Source: a virus. From it: DNA of 52,779 nt. The notes beneath the pieces were generated by a model. That model worked only from the letters and a program-made list of their open reading frames with translations, was not told the origin of the DNA and did not search any database. Shown piece after piece: positions 43,358 through 51,106 of the stretch (position 1 is the stretch's first letter; each line of letters starts with the position of its first letter). Made by a program: the position numbers and the translations under genes. The stretch lies in IMG/VR virus record IMGVR_UViG_3300014827_000174, positions 1 through 52,779 of that record; one strand, 5' to 3'.

Positions 43358-43688
43358 TACCGAGTCCCTCCGCATCTGTCAGAAGGTCGGCATATTTTAC
43401 TGAGTCAACCTCGCTGAGTTTCTTTGCACCATATTTACCGAGTAATTCTCTGACCTCTGCGGTAAGGTTGTTTCTGCTCTTTTCCGCAAGTACCATTCTG
43501 ACTTGTTCCAGCGTTACTGTTGGCTGCAGCGGATCAGGTTCTGTTTCTGTTTTTGGAGTGGAATCATTAATAGAGGCAGCTACTATGTTTTCTTCGTTCT
43601 GCAGCATTGTCTCTGCTACAGCCTGTACGGTGTCAGCAAGACTGCGCATATCAGACACCACATCGAACAGCTGTTTTATTTTACTCAT
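43350..43688 (-). CDS. small phage replication-operon protein, 112 aa
   Basis: A 112-residue soluble protein: a helical N-terminal half (MSKIKQLFDVVSDMRSLADTVQAV), an acidic linker (DSTPKTETEPDPLQPT) and a C-terminal HTH-like segment (LEQVRMVLAEKSRNNLTAEVRELLGKYGAKKLSEVD). The second half resembles the KOW-like 'xxLAEKSRxGxTAEVRxLLxKYGAxKLSxVD' domain of many phage hypothetical proteins. Function unknown. ATG 43688 is behind AAGAGGTGAG and overlaps the previous stop by 8 bases. Confidence 0.75.
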   Translation of the reverse strand: MSKIKQLFDVVSDMRSLADTVQAVAETMLQNEENIVAASINDSTPKTETEPDPLQPTVTLEQVRMVLAEKSRNNLTAEVRELLGKYGAKKLSEVDSVKYADLLTDAEGLGNG

Positions 43689-43890
43689 TGAACTCACCTC
43701 TTTCCTTGATTTCTTTGATTTCCACCGTTTCGACCGTATTGCCCGGTGTCAAGACAATCACTCCGACTTTCTCGCCGAACAGAAAGTCTAGCAGCCGGCT
43801 TCGAATCTGCATTGTGCCACTTCTGATTACCGGATTCTTGCTGCCATCCTGGTGGGTCACATTGATGTACACTTTGTGCCTTAAGCCCAT
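43681..43890 (-). CDS. small phage protein, 69 aa
   Basis: A 69-residue protein (MGLRHKVYINVTHQDGSKNPVIRSG ... LDFLFGEKVGVIVLTPGNTVETVEIKEI). Basic first half, beta-rich second half. No family recognised; it belongs to the start of the early operon and is coupled to the 112-residue gene. The ATG follows AAGGAGCTG. The same frame is open upstream to just after the sigma-like gene but has no start codon there. Confidence 0.7.
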   Translation of the reverse strand: MGLRHKVYINVTHQDGSKNPVIRSGTMQIRSRLLDFLFGEKVGVIVLTPGNTVETVEIKEIKERGEFNE

Positions 43891-43930
43891 GGCTTTCAGC
43901 TCCTTCCGGAGGTTTTGTTTTCTCGACCTC

Positions 43931-43968
43931 CATCTATAAGCGATAAATCGGGGGTATTCGAACCCCCC
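43931..43968 (-). repeat. 38-nt repeated hairpin element, copy 2
   Basis: Minus strand GGGGGGTTCGAATACCCCCG followed by ATTTATCGCTTATAGATG, 3 bases after the sigma-like stop codon. The stem is GGGGGT / ACCCCC with loop TCGAAT. It matches copy 1 (39639-39676) in 34 of 38 bases. No U-run follows the stem, so it may act as a processing or stabilising element here. Confidence 0.7.
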
Positions 43969-43971
43969 TTT

Positions 43972-44463
43972 TTAGGAGAAATATTTTCGCAGTTTCTCAT
44001 TGATTTTTTTTAGACGATTGCGAATGGCAGCCTCACTCACGCCTTCTTCGGCTGCGATATTGGTGTTGGTACGCCTGTCTACATAAATCTTCTTGAAAAG
44101 CTCTATCTGCTGAGGTAGAAGGCATTGCATAGCAGTTGCCAGCGTATCAAGCTGAGATTGACGAGTTTTAACATTCTCTTGTTCTATGGCAATGATTTCC
44201 GGATTCATGCTGTCATCTGCGAGGTAGGTATTGCGATCATCGGCTTTCTTACCGTTGCCATCATGGTATGCATCAAGGCTTGAGGTCCGGTAATCAGAAC
44301 GACGCTGTTCATCGACTTCGGCATCATCCATTTCATGAAGCAAATCAATATTCGCTTCGGTAACTCCTTTTTCGTCGGGAGTAAGAATAATTCGATCTCC
44401 CTCGGAGGTGTAATAGATATAGCTAGTGCGATTCTTTTGGCTGGTTTTGAATTGTCTTGACAT
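43972..44463 (-). CDS. sigma-70-like phage regulator
   Basis: A 163-residue protein. The C-terminal 70 residues resemble sigma region 4: QSQLDTLATAMQCLLPQQIELFKKIYVDRRTNTNIAAEEGVSEAAIRNRLKKINEKL, a helix-turn-helix. The N-terminal half (YIYYTSEGDRIILTPDEKGVTEANIDLLHEMDDAEVD) is acidic and typical of the phage 'sigma factor-like' family found at the start of clostridial early operons. It may direct transcription of early or late genes, alone or with the DUF1492-like protein at the other end of the operon. ATG 44463 follows AAAGGAG. Confidence 0.85.
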   Translation of the reverse strand: MSRQFKTSQKNRTSYIYYTSEGDRIILTPDEKGVTEANIDLLHEMDDAEVDEQRRSDYRTSSLDAYHDGNGKKADDRNTYLADDSMNPEIIAIEQENVKTRQSQLDTLATAMQCLLPQQIELFKKIYVDRRTNTNIAAEEGVSEAAIRNRLKKINEKLRKYFS

Positions 44464-44531
44464 GATTTGACTCCTTTGTTTTTCAAAATTTGGCTTTTGA
44501 AATCCGCAGGAGCCGAATCAATCCGTAGAAC

Positions 44532-44585
44532 GAAAAACGACGGCCAGGATAGTCCTCTGTTATGAGAACTAATCCTGGCCGTCGT
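44532..44585 (-). terminator. strong intrinsic terminator after the first early gene
   Basis: A perfect 14-bp stem (ACGACGGCCAGGAT / ATCCTGGCCGTCGT, arms 44537-44550 and 44572-44585) with a 21-base loop, followed on the minus strand by TTTTTCG. It isolates the small gene at 44622-44831 from the sigma-like gene. Confidence 0.9.
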
Positions 44586-44621
44586 GCAGCTCTGCGGATT
44601 TGCTATTTACTTGGTTGTATC

Positions 44622-44831
44622 TTATGCTGCGCAGTGGTGGCTTTCGATATGGAAAGCGTTGGTGCTGATGCGACTAACCATTGTTACAGTGCCTTCCCGT
44701 TCGATTGTGAACGTTCCACCAACAGGCAGGTGTGTACTGTTTCTGCAACGCTTATATGCAACTTCTACAAGCCCTGTAGTCGCGTTTCCCTTGCAGGCAA
44801 TGCGACCGTTGCAATCACGAATCTCCTCCAT
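44622..44831 (-). CDS. small phage protein, 69 aa, first early gene
   Basis: MEEIRDCNGRIACKGNATTG LVEVAYKRCRNSTHL, then PVGGTFTIEREGTVTMVSRI and a His-rich end (HIESHHCAA). Small, beta-rich, with four cysteines. No family recognised, but it is a plausible conserved phage protein. ATG 44831 follows AAGGAGGATATC, a strong site; the ATG-like start seven codons earlier overlaps it. It is monocistronic between the presumed early promoter and a strong terminator. Confidence 0.7.
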   Translation of the reverse strand: MEEIRDCNGRIACKGNATTGLVEVAYKRCRNSTHLPVGGTFTIEREGTVTMVSRISTNAFHIESHHCAA

Positions 44832-44897
44832 GAGATATCCTCCTTTCTGCAATTCTTCTCTTTTGCGTCTGTTTCGTTTCCGTTCGTGAATATTGCA

Positions 44898-44926
44898 TCG
44901 ACAAACGCAAATTCAAGTTATATAAT
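44898..44926 (+). promoter_or_regulatory. predicted sigma-70 promoter for the ABC-3C operon
   Basis: TCGACA (5 of 6 matches to TTGACA) at 44898-44903, a 17-base spacer and a perfect TATAAT at 44921-44926. It points at the ABC-3C effector gene 150 bases downstream. It lies in the divergent gap between the prophage's first early gene and the defence operon; a minus-strand promoter for the prophage was not clear. Confidence 0.6.
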
Positions 44927-45080
44927 GTAAAATATTAGTGTATTGTGGCTTTGACAGTGATTCCAACTCGCCCGCCAACTGATCTTTCTGACTTTATTAT
45001 AGAAAAAATCAGCCTTCGCATCGCGGAGGGCAACGGAGAGTTTCGGAGTAAAACGGAGCTTTTATAGAGGAGGAGCCAGC

Positions 45081-46067
45081 GTGTATCTTAATAAGTTTGT
45101 TCAGTTGCTTTATCCGTATTTAGGTGATGGGAAATCGCCATCTGAATACCTAAAGACACTCTTTGATAATTTTATGGAAGAGCCAAACGGCAGTCAGGAC
45201 GTAAACGGCAACTATAATCCTCTTTATGATCTCACGTCGGACTTTCTCAATAGAATCTACAATGGCACGGAGAAGCTCGCAAAAACACGCGCGACCACAA
45301 TACTTGGTCGTCTGGACAAAAGCAAATTCTCCGATTATTTCAATGACACGCTGGCGCTGGATGCGATAACTGCTATTGAGGAGCAATTTGGAAAGCATCA
45401 AATACAGATGACCGTAACCGAAGTGCCGGGAAAGTGCATCGAGATACTTACGGGCATATTGAATGAGATAGCAAGCGGCACAAAAAAGAAAAGCACCAGT
45501 GACGCATCTTCTCTACAAGGAAAAATGATGCTATCACAGGTGCCATCACCAAGTGTCAGTGTTAAAGATGGAAAAATCTATATTGGCGGGCAAAATATAG
45601 AATTACCTAAAAATTTAAAACTGCCAGTGGATATTGCGCCAACGGAACTACCCTATGTGGAAGAGCTGTTTGCCGCTTATGCTCAAGCAGAGCATAAGGG
45701 AAGCGTAACAAAGGACATGTTACCGCAGATGCCTACAAAATATGAGCGCAATTTTACAGAGCAGCGGGAGAATTATTATAACGCCGAAAGTATCCGGCGG
45801 TCGGTTCGTGAAGTATTCAGCGGTGGTGAAGATGATTTTAATCGCTTGAAAGACGACACATATGATGGTGTCAGCGACACCTGCTGGGATGACTATGAAC
45901 ATGGGTACGCCCGTTTGGTGGCTGTACTTAAGCAAGTATCACAGATAACGCTTTCAAAGTCTTACTTGGCGCAAATTTCCAACTGGATTGGAAACAGTGA
46001 AAAGAAAGGCGTTTGCCATATGCTGGTGAACGATGGCAGAATCCATTGGGTGGTTGATGATGAGTGA
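45081..46067 (+). CDS. ABC-three-component (Lamassu-like) effector protein
   Basis: A 328-residue protein, GTG start at 45081 behind GAGGAGG. Residues about 180-328 look like the C-terminal domain shared by ABC-3C effectors (YNAESIRRSVREVFSGGEDDFNRLKDDTYDGVSDTCWDDY ... GVCHMLVNDGRIHWVVD). Residues 1-175 are mainly helical (MYLNKFVQLLYPYLGDGKSPSEYLKTLFDNFM...) and show no nuclease, protease or other toxic-domain motif I can recognise. In Lamassu-type systems this subunit is the effector that the SMC-like ATPase holds and releases on infection. Overlaps the next gene by 11 bases. The role is inferred from the operon and C-terminal domain. Confidence 0.7.
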   Translation: MYLNKFVQLLYPYLGDGKSPSEYLKTLFDNFMEEPNGSQDVNGNYNPLYDLTSDFLNRIYNGTEKLAKTRATTILGRLDKSKFSDYFNDTLALDAITAIEEQFGKHQIQMTVTEVPGKCIEILTGILNEIASGTKKKSTSDASSLQGKMMLSQVPSPSVSVKDGKIYIGGQNIELPKNLKLPVDIAPTELPYVEELFAAYAQAEHKGSVTKDMLPQMPTKYERNFTEQRENYYNAESIRRSVREVFSGGEDDFNRLKDDTYDGVSDTCWDDYEHGYARLVAVLKQVSQITLSKSYLAQISNWIGNSEKKGVCHMLVNDGRIHWVVDDE

Positions 46068-46521
46068 CTTGTTTAATACGCCTTTTGAGATTTCTATGCG
46101 CATTTTATTGACGCTCTTTGTTTGCAGCGGAAAAAGCAGAACAGTCGATATGATTGCTGCGGCGGATTTCTTAACTATTTACAGCCGCAATTTTGGAATC
46201 GTAGATTACAACCTTCACGGAGAGAATTCTTTTAATTTCAGCGAACTTGCTTCACGACGCAAGCTCATGAACGAGGCAATAAAGCAGTTGGTCGTTGATG
46301 GGTTGATTGCTGTTGTCTGGGGAAAACAGGGCTTTCAATATAAGCTGAATTCACCTGGTCGACAGGTATGCGATTGTTTTTCGACGGTCTATGCAGCGGA
46401 GTATATTTGGCTGGCACAGGCCGTCTATGACTTTATTGACGACAAGACGGAGCTTGAAGTAATACGCCTGATTAACAATCGAGCCACTATGACGAGGGAA
46501 AGGAGAACGGACAATGGCTAA
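46057..46521 (+). CDS. ABC-three-component middle component
   Basis: A 154-residue protein starting MMSDLFNTPFEISMRILLTLFVCSGKSRTVDMIAAADFLTIYSRNFGI, the usual opening of the 'middle component' of ABC-3C systems (DLxNTPFE-x-S-x-R-x-LLTL). It has a winged-helix-like middle (LASRRKLMNEAIKQLVVDGLIAV) and a helical end. In Lamassu terms it is LmuC, bridging effector and ATPase. The two start ATGs at 46057 and 46060 lie inside the end of the effector gene, and its end overlaps the ATPase by 8 bases, so the three are co-translated. Confidence 0.8.
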   Translation: MMSDLFNTPFEISMRILLTLFVCSGKSRTVDMIAAADFLTIYSRNFGIVDYNLHGENSFNFSELASRRKLMNEAIKQLVVDGLIAVVWGKQGFQYKLNSPGRQVCDCFSTVYAAEYIWLAQAVYDFIDDKTELEVIRLINNRATMTRERRTDNG

Positions 46522-48313
46522 CTTTTATATTCAGAAGATAACCGCGTCAGGCAACGGAAAAAATAATTCCATTGTTAAGTTCAATCCTGGCCTGAATGTT
46601 ATTTACGGACGCTCCAACACAGGAAAGACCTGCATTGTCAAGTGTATCAATTTTATATTTGGAGGTTCCGTACTTCCTTTTTCTGAAAAGACAGGATACA
46701 CCTGCGTGCAGATGGACGTCAGGACGCTAAGCGGTCATTTGATTCTGGAAAGAAAACTTGACGAGAATAAAATATCCGTTTTCAGCACTGATGAAAATAT
46801 CGAGTCCGGGAAATATAATTCAAAAAAAGGGAAAAATCTAATCAGCTCTGTATTGCTAAAGCTGATGGGAATTGAAGACGACCATCAGATTATTTCAAAT
46901 GAAAACTTTAAAACGAAGCACCTTACATGGCGTACCTTTGTGCATATGTTGATAGTTAATGAGCGCGAAATCGACAGAGAAAGCTCTATCATTCTGCCGA
47001 AAATGCCACAGCACCAAACGGCGTTTCTCTCCTCGCTGCTCTTCCTGTTATATGACAAGGACTTCTCGGGGTTTGATGAGCGTGAAAGCAAAAAGGAAAA
47101 AGCTATTCGCAAGGCCGCCGTGGAAAAATACATCAACGGCGAACTAAGTTCCTTTGCCGAACGTAAGCAAGTCGTAACGGATAACTTGAGCAGATTTGAG
47201 GAAATCAATGTTGAGCGAAAAATTGAAGAACTTGTCGATTCCCTTAGCAAGACGGAAGACCGTATTTCCGAAGCTATGACTCGAAGCAAAACGCTTTTAG
47301 AGGAAATGCTCCAAATGCAAGAAAGTCTAGCAGAGTGCAGTATGCTGTTTTCTCGTTATCAATCGCTGAAAAGCCAATATGCAGCGGACATCAAACGGCT
47401 GACATTCATTGTCGATGGCGAGGCAGCAATGCATAGTGTACCGCATGATGCGAAATGTCCGTTCTGTGACGGGAATTTGCCCTTAAAGGAGCAAGAATCC
47501 TATACAGATGCCGCCAGCGCCGAACTGAGCAGAATCGTCGCGCAGTTGGGAGGCCTGAATGAGTCTGAGCAGGATTTGGTGCAGCGCCGTGCTGACCTTG
47601 AACTGAAGATAGCCAGTCTGACCGATGAAAAATCGAATGTTGAAGCTCTGGTCAATTCGGAACTCAAGCCAAAAGCAAAAGATCTGGCCGAGTCCATCAA
47701 CGGATATCGTGACTACATTCAGTTGCAAAACGAACTGGATATCATTCATCGCCTGTCGGATGGCTGGACTACCGACTTGCGAGGTATGCAGAACGAAGAG
47801 GACTCGCAGATAAAATACAAACCGAAGGATTTCTTTGATGATAACTTTTGGAAAACAATAGATGCATATTTGCAGGAAATTTTATTTGAGTGCAACTACA
47901 CGCCATTGGTTTCGGCTCGACTCTCCAAAGAGAACTTCGATATCGAAGTAAATGGCAACAAGAAAGCCGTAAATTATGGTAAGGGATACTGCGCTTTTTT
48001 AAACACGGTGTTGACGCTTGCATTCAGGAAATATCTTGCGATGAATGCGGTATATAATCCGGGAATATTTGTGATAGATACGCCTTTGCTGGGCTTGGAC
48101 GAAGGCACACACAACGAAGCTCCAGACAGCATTCAAAGGTCTTTATTCCAGTATTTCATCGACCATCAGGTCGAGGGTCAGCTGATTGTTGTGGAAAACA
48201 TAAACACGATACCGAAATTAGACTATGCCGCTTCGGGTGCGCAAGAGATCGTCTTCACCAGAGGCCTATCAGAGGGCAGATATGGATTTCTTGACGGTGT
48301 TAAGGATCTATGA
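46514..48313 (+). CDS. ABC-three-component SMC-like ATPase
   Basis: A 599-residue SMC/Rad50-like ABC ATPase. Walker A is GRSNTGKT (residues 32-39); a long coiled coil runs from about 190 to 430 with a zinc hook at its tip (KCPFCDGNLP near 315). The C-terminal half of the ATPase head has Walker B and D-loop FVIDTPLLGLDE near 518. Rad50-type heads dimerise through the zinc hook and sense DNA ends. In Lamassu/ABC-3C systems it is LmuB, the sensor. ATG 46514 lies behind AAAGGAG and overlaps the middle component gene. Confidence 0.85.
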   Translation: MANFYIQKITASGNGKNNSIVKFNPGLNVIYGRSNTGKTCIVKCINFIFGGSVLPFSEKTGYTCVQMDVRTLSGHLILERKLDENKISVFSTDENIESGKYNSKKGKNLISSVLLKLMGIEDDHQIISNENFKTKHLTWRTFVHMLIVNEREIDRESSIILPKMPQHQTAFLSSLLFLLYDKDFSGFDERESKKEKAIRKAAVEKYINGELSSFAERKQVVTDNLSRFEEINVERKIEELVDSLSKTEDRISEAMTRSKTLLEEMLQMQESLAECSMLFSRYQSLKSQYAADIKRLTFIVDGEAAMHSVPHDAKCPFCDGNLPLKEQESYTDAASAELSRIVAQLGGLNESEQDLVQRRADLELKIASLTDEKSNVEALVNSELKPKAKDLAESINGYRDYIQLQNELDIIHRLSDGWTTDLRGMQNEEDSQIKYKPKDFFDDNFWKTIDAYLQEILFECNYTPLVSARLSKENFDIEVNGNKKAVNYGKGYCAFLNTVLTLAFRKYLAMNAVYNPGIFVIDTPLLGLDEGTHNEAPDSIQRSLFQYFIDHQVEGQLIVVENINTIPKLDYAASGAQEIVFTRGLSEGRYGFLDGVKDL

Positions 48314-48346
48314 TAACGCACACCGCACATAACAAGGAGGCAAAAA

Positions 48347-48565
48347 ATGTATATCAGTTACAATAAGCTGTGGAAATTGTTGATTGACAGGAACATGAAC
48401 AAGCAGGACTTGAAGAAAGCAACCGGCGTCAGCTCCGCCTCCATTGCCAAATTGGGTAAAGGCGAAAACATCACAACAGATGTACTGATGAAGATATGCA
48501 AAGTTCTTGATTGTGATATTGCAGATATAATGGAAATAGTAAATGATGAAGACAAAACCCAATAA
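48347..48565 (+). CDS. XRE/Cro-type HTH regulator, 72 aa
   Basis: A 72-residue single-domain HTH protein: YNKLWKLLIDRNMNKQDLKKATGVSSASIAKLGKGENITTDVLMKICKVLDCDIADIMEI. This is the small Cro/C1 type (YozG-like) commonly placed before type I restriction-modification genes. ATG 48347 is behind AAGGAGG. It may repress its own operon and pace methylase over nuclease expression. It is the only repressor-type HTH protein in the window, but its short length and location make a prophage repressor unlikely. Confidence 0.85.
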   Translation: MYISYNKLWKLLIDRNMNKQDLKKATGVSSASIAKLGKGENITTDVLMKICKVLDCDIADIMEIVNDEDKTQ

Positions 48566-48667
48566 CAGCTGAATCCGTTATAGAAATAGCCAATAGATTT
48601 AGAATTATTGTGCCGAATTAATGACAGATATATAAGAGTGCCACTTGGCACAGAAGCGAGGAACTTT

Positions 48668-51106
48668 ATGGCAGTTAAGAAAAGTGCCTTATACAGCTCT
48701 CTTTGGGCGAGCTGTGATGCATTAAGAGGCGGTATGGATGCCTCACAATACAAGGATTATATATTGACCCTCTTATTCGTGAAGTATGTTTCGGACAAGT
48801 TTAAGGGTGTTGCTTACGGCGACATCGATGTTCCAAAAGGGGGTAGTTTTGACGATATGCTTGCGCTGATTGGCAACAAGAACATCGGCGAAGAGATTGA
48901 CAAAATCATCGCCAAACTCGCCGAAGCAAACAACCTCCGAGGGGTTATTGACAACGCGCACTTCAACGACGAGGACAAACTCGGCAAGGGCAAGGAAATG
49001 GTCGACAAACTGAGTGAGTTGCTCGGCATATTCCGCGACCAAATGCCGGACTTCAGCCGCAATCGCGCCGACGGCGACGACATAATAGGCGACGCATACG
49101 AATACCTTATGCGGAACTTCGCCACCGAGAGCGGTAAGAGCAAGGGGCAATTTTACACGCCCGCCGAAGTGTCACGCATACTCGCAAAAGTCGTTGGAAT
49201 TGAGCATTCCAAAGCGGGCGAAACCACCCTGTACGATCCAGCTTGCGGCTCTGGCTCCCTATTAATCCGCGCGGCCGAAGCCGCTCCGGTCGATGTAGCC
49301 ATATACGGCCAAGAAAAAGAAGGCACCACTGCCGGTCTTGCCCGTATGAACCTTGTTCTGCATAACCGAGCGACTGCCGAAATTAAAGGGGGCTACAGCA
49401 CGTTCTCCGATCCGCAGTATAAGAATCCTAACGATGATGGGGCATTGCGTCAGTTTGACTTTGCAGTGGTTAATCCTCCGTTTTCCGATAAGAATTGGAC
49501 GCACGGCTTGAAAGAATACGGACGTTTTGATGGCTACGGCGACCGCCCACCCCAGAGGAGCGGTGATTTCGCTTGGCTGCTCCATATTATTAAGTCGCTT
49601 AAGCGCAACGGCAAGGCGGCGGTGATACTTCCCCACGGCGTACTCTTTCGCGGTAACGCCGAGGCGACCATACGGCAATCGCTTATAGCCAAAGGCTATA
49701 TTAAAGGCATCATAGGCTTACCCACGAACCTGTTTTACGGGACTAGTATAGCTACCTGCATTATCGTCATCGACAAAGAGAACGCCGACGAGCGGGACGG
49801 CATTTTTATGATTGACGCGAGCCGCGACTTCATCAAGGACGGCAACAAGAACCGTTTGCGCGAGCGCGATGTTTATAAAATCGTTACAACTTTCAACGAG
49901 CAGATCATAACTGATTCAAAATACGCCCGCTTTGTGCTGGATGACGAGATAAAAAACAAAAACGCCTACAACCTTAACTTAACGCGTTACATAAACGGCG
50001 GCGCGGCTGAGGATTTGCAGAGCATTGACGGTCACTTAAACGGCGGCATACCGAGCGCAGATGTTGACAGCCTGTTGCTCTATTGGGATACGTTCCCGAA
50101 CCTGCAATCTGCGTTGTTCAAGCCGATCCGCGATGGGTTTTATTCGCTCGCCGTGGACAAAGATGCTATTCGTGACACCATTTATGGCGACTCAGACTTT
50201 TCCGCATACGCCGATAAGGTAGAGAAAGCCTTTGAGAGTTGGAAAGCCTGCGTTGACAGCAAACTCTGCGGCATAGATAGCAAGACAAAACCCAAGTTGC
50301 TGATTACAGAGATTGCCGAGCAAATCTTGGGGGAATACGAGCCTGTCACGCTTGTGGATAAATACGATGCCTATGAGGTGTTGCTGTCCTACTGGAACAA
50401 CGTAATGGCCGATGATGTTTATATGCTTGTTCAGGATGGTTACAAAGCCGTCCGCGATATTGAGGTATTCACCAAGACGACCACCAAAAAGAAAAAAGAC
50501 AATACGGAAGAAACAAAAACGACAGAAACGGGCTGGGACGGCAAACTTGTGCCGAAAGCCCTTGTTATAGAGATGTTCTTCTCTGCGGAGCAAAAAGTGA
50601 TAGACGACACCGAAATAATCATCGTGTCGGTGCAAGCCGAACTAGACGACTTGATAGAGAACGCCGAAGACGATTCTGTCATTAACGACGTGCTTAAAGA
50701 CAACGGCAATCTTGATAAGCCGGGACTTAAGAAAAAACATAAAGATAAGACGCTCGACGCAGATGACTGGAAAGTGTTGCAGACCCTGTCCAAATTAGTC
50801 GTTAGGGTTGATGAGGGTACGAAGACGCTAAAAGATCTCCGCGCCGCCCTAGACAAGAAAACCCGAGAGCAGTATGTCAAACTCACCGACGAGCAGTGTG
50901 TGGAACTGCTCCTTGAACGCAAGTGGTATCGCTCGCTTGTGAGCGGCGTATATGCACTGTATATGGCGGTGAGCCATCGCATTGCTGAGCGGGTGACGGA
51001 ACTCGCCGAACGCTATGAGCGGACGATACCGGAGCTTGAAACCGAAGTCACCGAACTTGAAAGCAAGGTGAAATTCCATCTGGAAAGGATGGGTTTTGTA
51101 TGGTGA
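48668..51106 (+). CDS. hsdM: type I restriction-modification methyltransferase subunit (HsdM)
   Basis: An 812-residue type I modification subunit. The HsdM N-terminal helical domain (SLWASCDALRGGMDASQYKDYILTLLFVKYVSDKF) is followed by the adenine methyltransferase domain: SAM motif DPACGSGSL near residue 188 and catalytic NPPF near 269. Unlike standard HsdM of about 500 residues, it has some 300 additional C-terminal residues with Lys/Glu-rich coiled coils (EVFTKTTTKKKKDNTEETKTTE, LETEVTELESKVKFHLERMG). ATG 48668 (GAGGAA upstream) is preferred to an earlier ATG at 48608. It overlaps hsdS by 7 bases. The gene methylates and thus protects host DNA at the site read by HsdS. Confidence 0.92.
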   Translation: MAVKKSALYSSLWASCDALRGGMDASQYKDYILTLLFVKYVSDKFKGVAYGDIDVPKGGSFDDMLALIGNKNIGEEIDKIIAKLAEANNLRGVIDNAHFNDEDKLGKGKEMVDKLSELLGIFRDQMPDFSRNRADGDDIIGDAYEYLMRNFATESGKSKGQFYTPAEVSRILAKVVGIEHSKAGETTLYDPACGSGSLLIRAAEAAPVDVAIYGQEKEGTTAGLARMNLVLHNRATAEIKGGYSTFSDPQYKNPNDDGALRQFDFAVVNPPFSDKNWTHGLKEYGRFDGYGDRPPQRSGDFAWLLHIIKSLKRNGKAAVILPHGVLFRGNAEATIRQSLIAKGYIKGIIGLPTNLFYGTSIATCIIVIDKENADERDGIFMIDASRDFIKDGNKNRLRERDVYKIVTTFNEQIITDSKYARFVLDDEIKNKNAYNLNLTRYINGGAAEDLQSIDGHLNGGIPSADVDSLLLYWDTFPNLQSALFKPIRDGFYSLAVDKDAIRDTIYGDSDFSAYADKVEKAFESWKACVDSKLCGIDSKTKPKLLITEIAEQILGEYEPVTLVDKYDAYEVLLSYWNNVMADDVYMLVQDGYKAVRDIEVFTKTTTKKKKDNTEETKTTETGWDGKLVPKALVIEMFFSAEQKVIDDTEIIIVSVQAELDDLIENAEDDSVINDVLKDNGNLDKPGLKKKHKDKTLDADDWKVLQTLSKLVVRVDEGTKTLKDLRAALDKKTREQYVKLTDEQCVELLLERKWYRSLVSGVYALYMAVSHRIAERVTELAERYERTIPELETEVTELESKVKFHLERMGFVW

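Noticed and set aside
43694-43933. 79-codon minus-strand frame overlapping the 69-residue early gene
   Set aside because: The other frame (43681-43890) has a proper ribosome binding site, coupling with the next gene and a more protein-like composition.
4331-44548. CGACGGCCAG present in terminators at 4331 and 44539
   Set aside because: Ten bases shared between GC-rich terminator arms; the rest of the stems differ and no extended repeat is present.
4199-45024. CTTCGCATC shared by 4190-4215 and 45000-45030 as attachment core
   Set aside because: A 9-base match is expected by chance over this distance, and serine integrases need only a 2-base core, so it cannot identify the sites.
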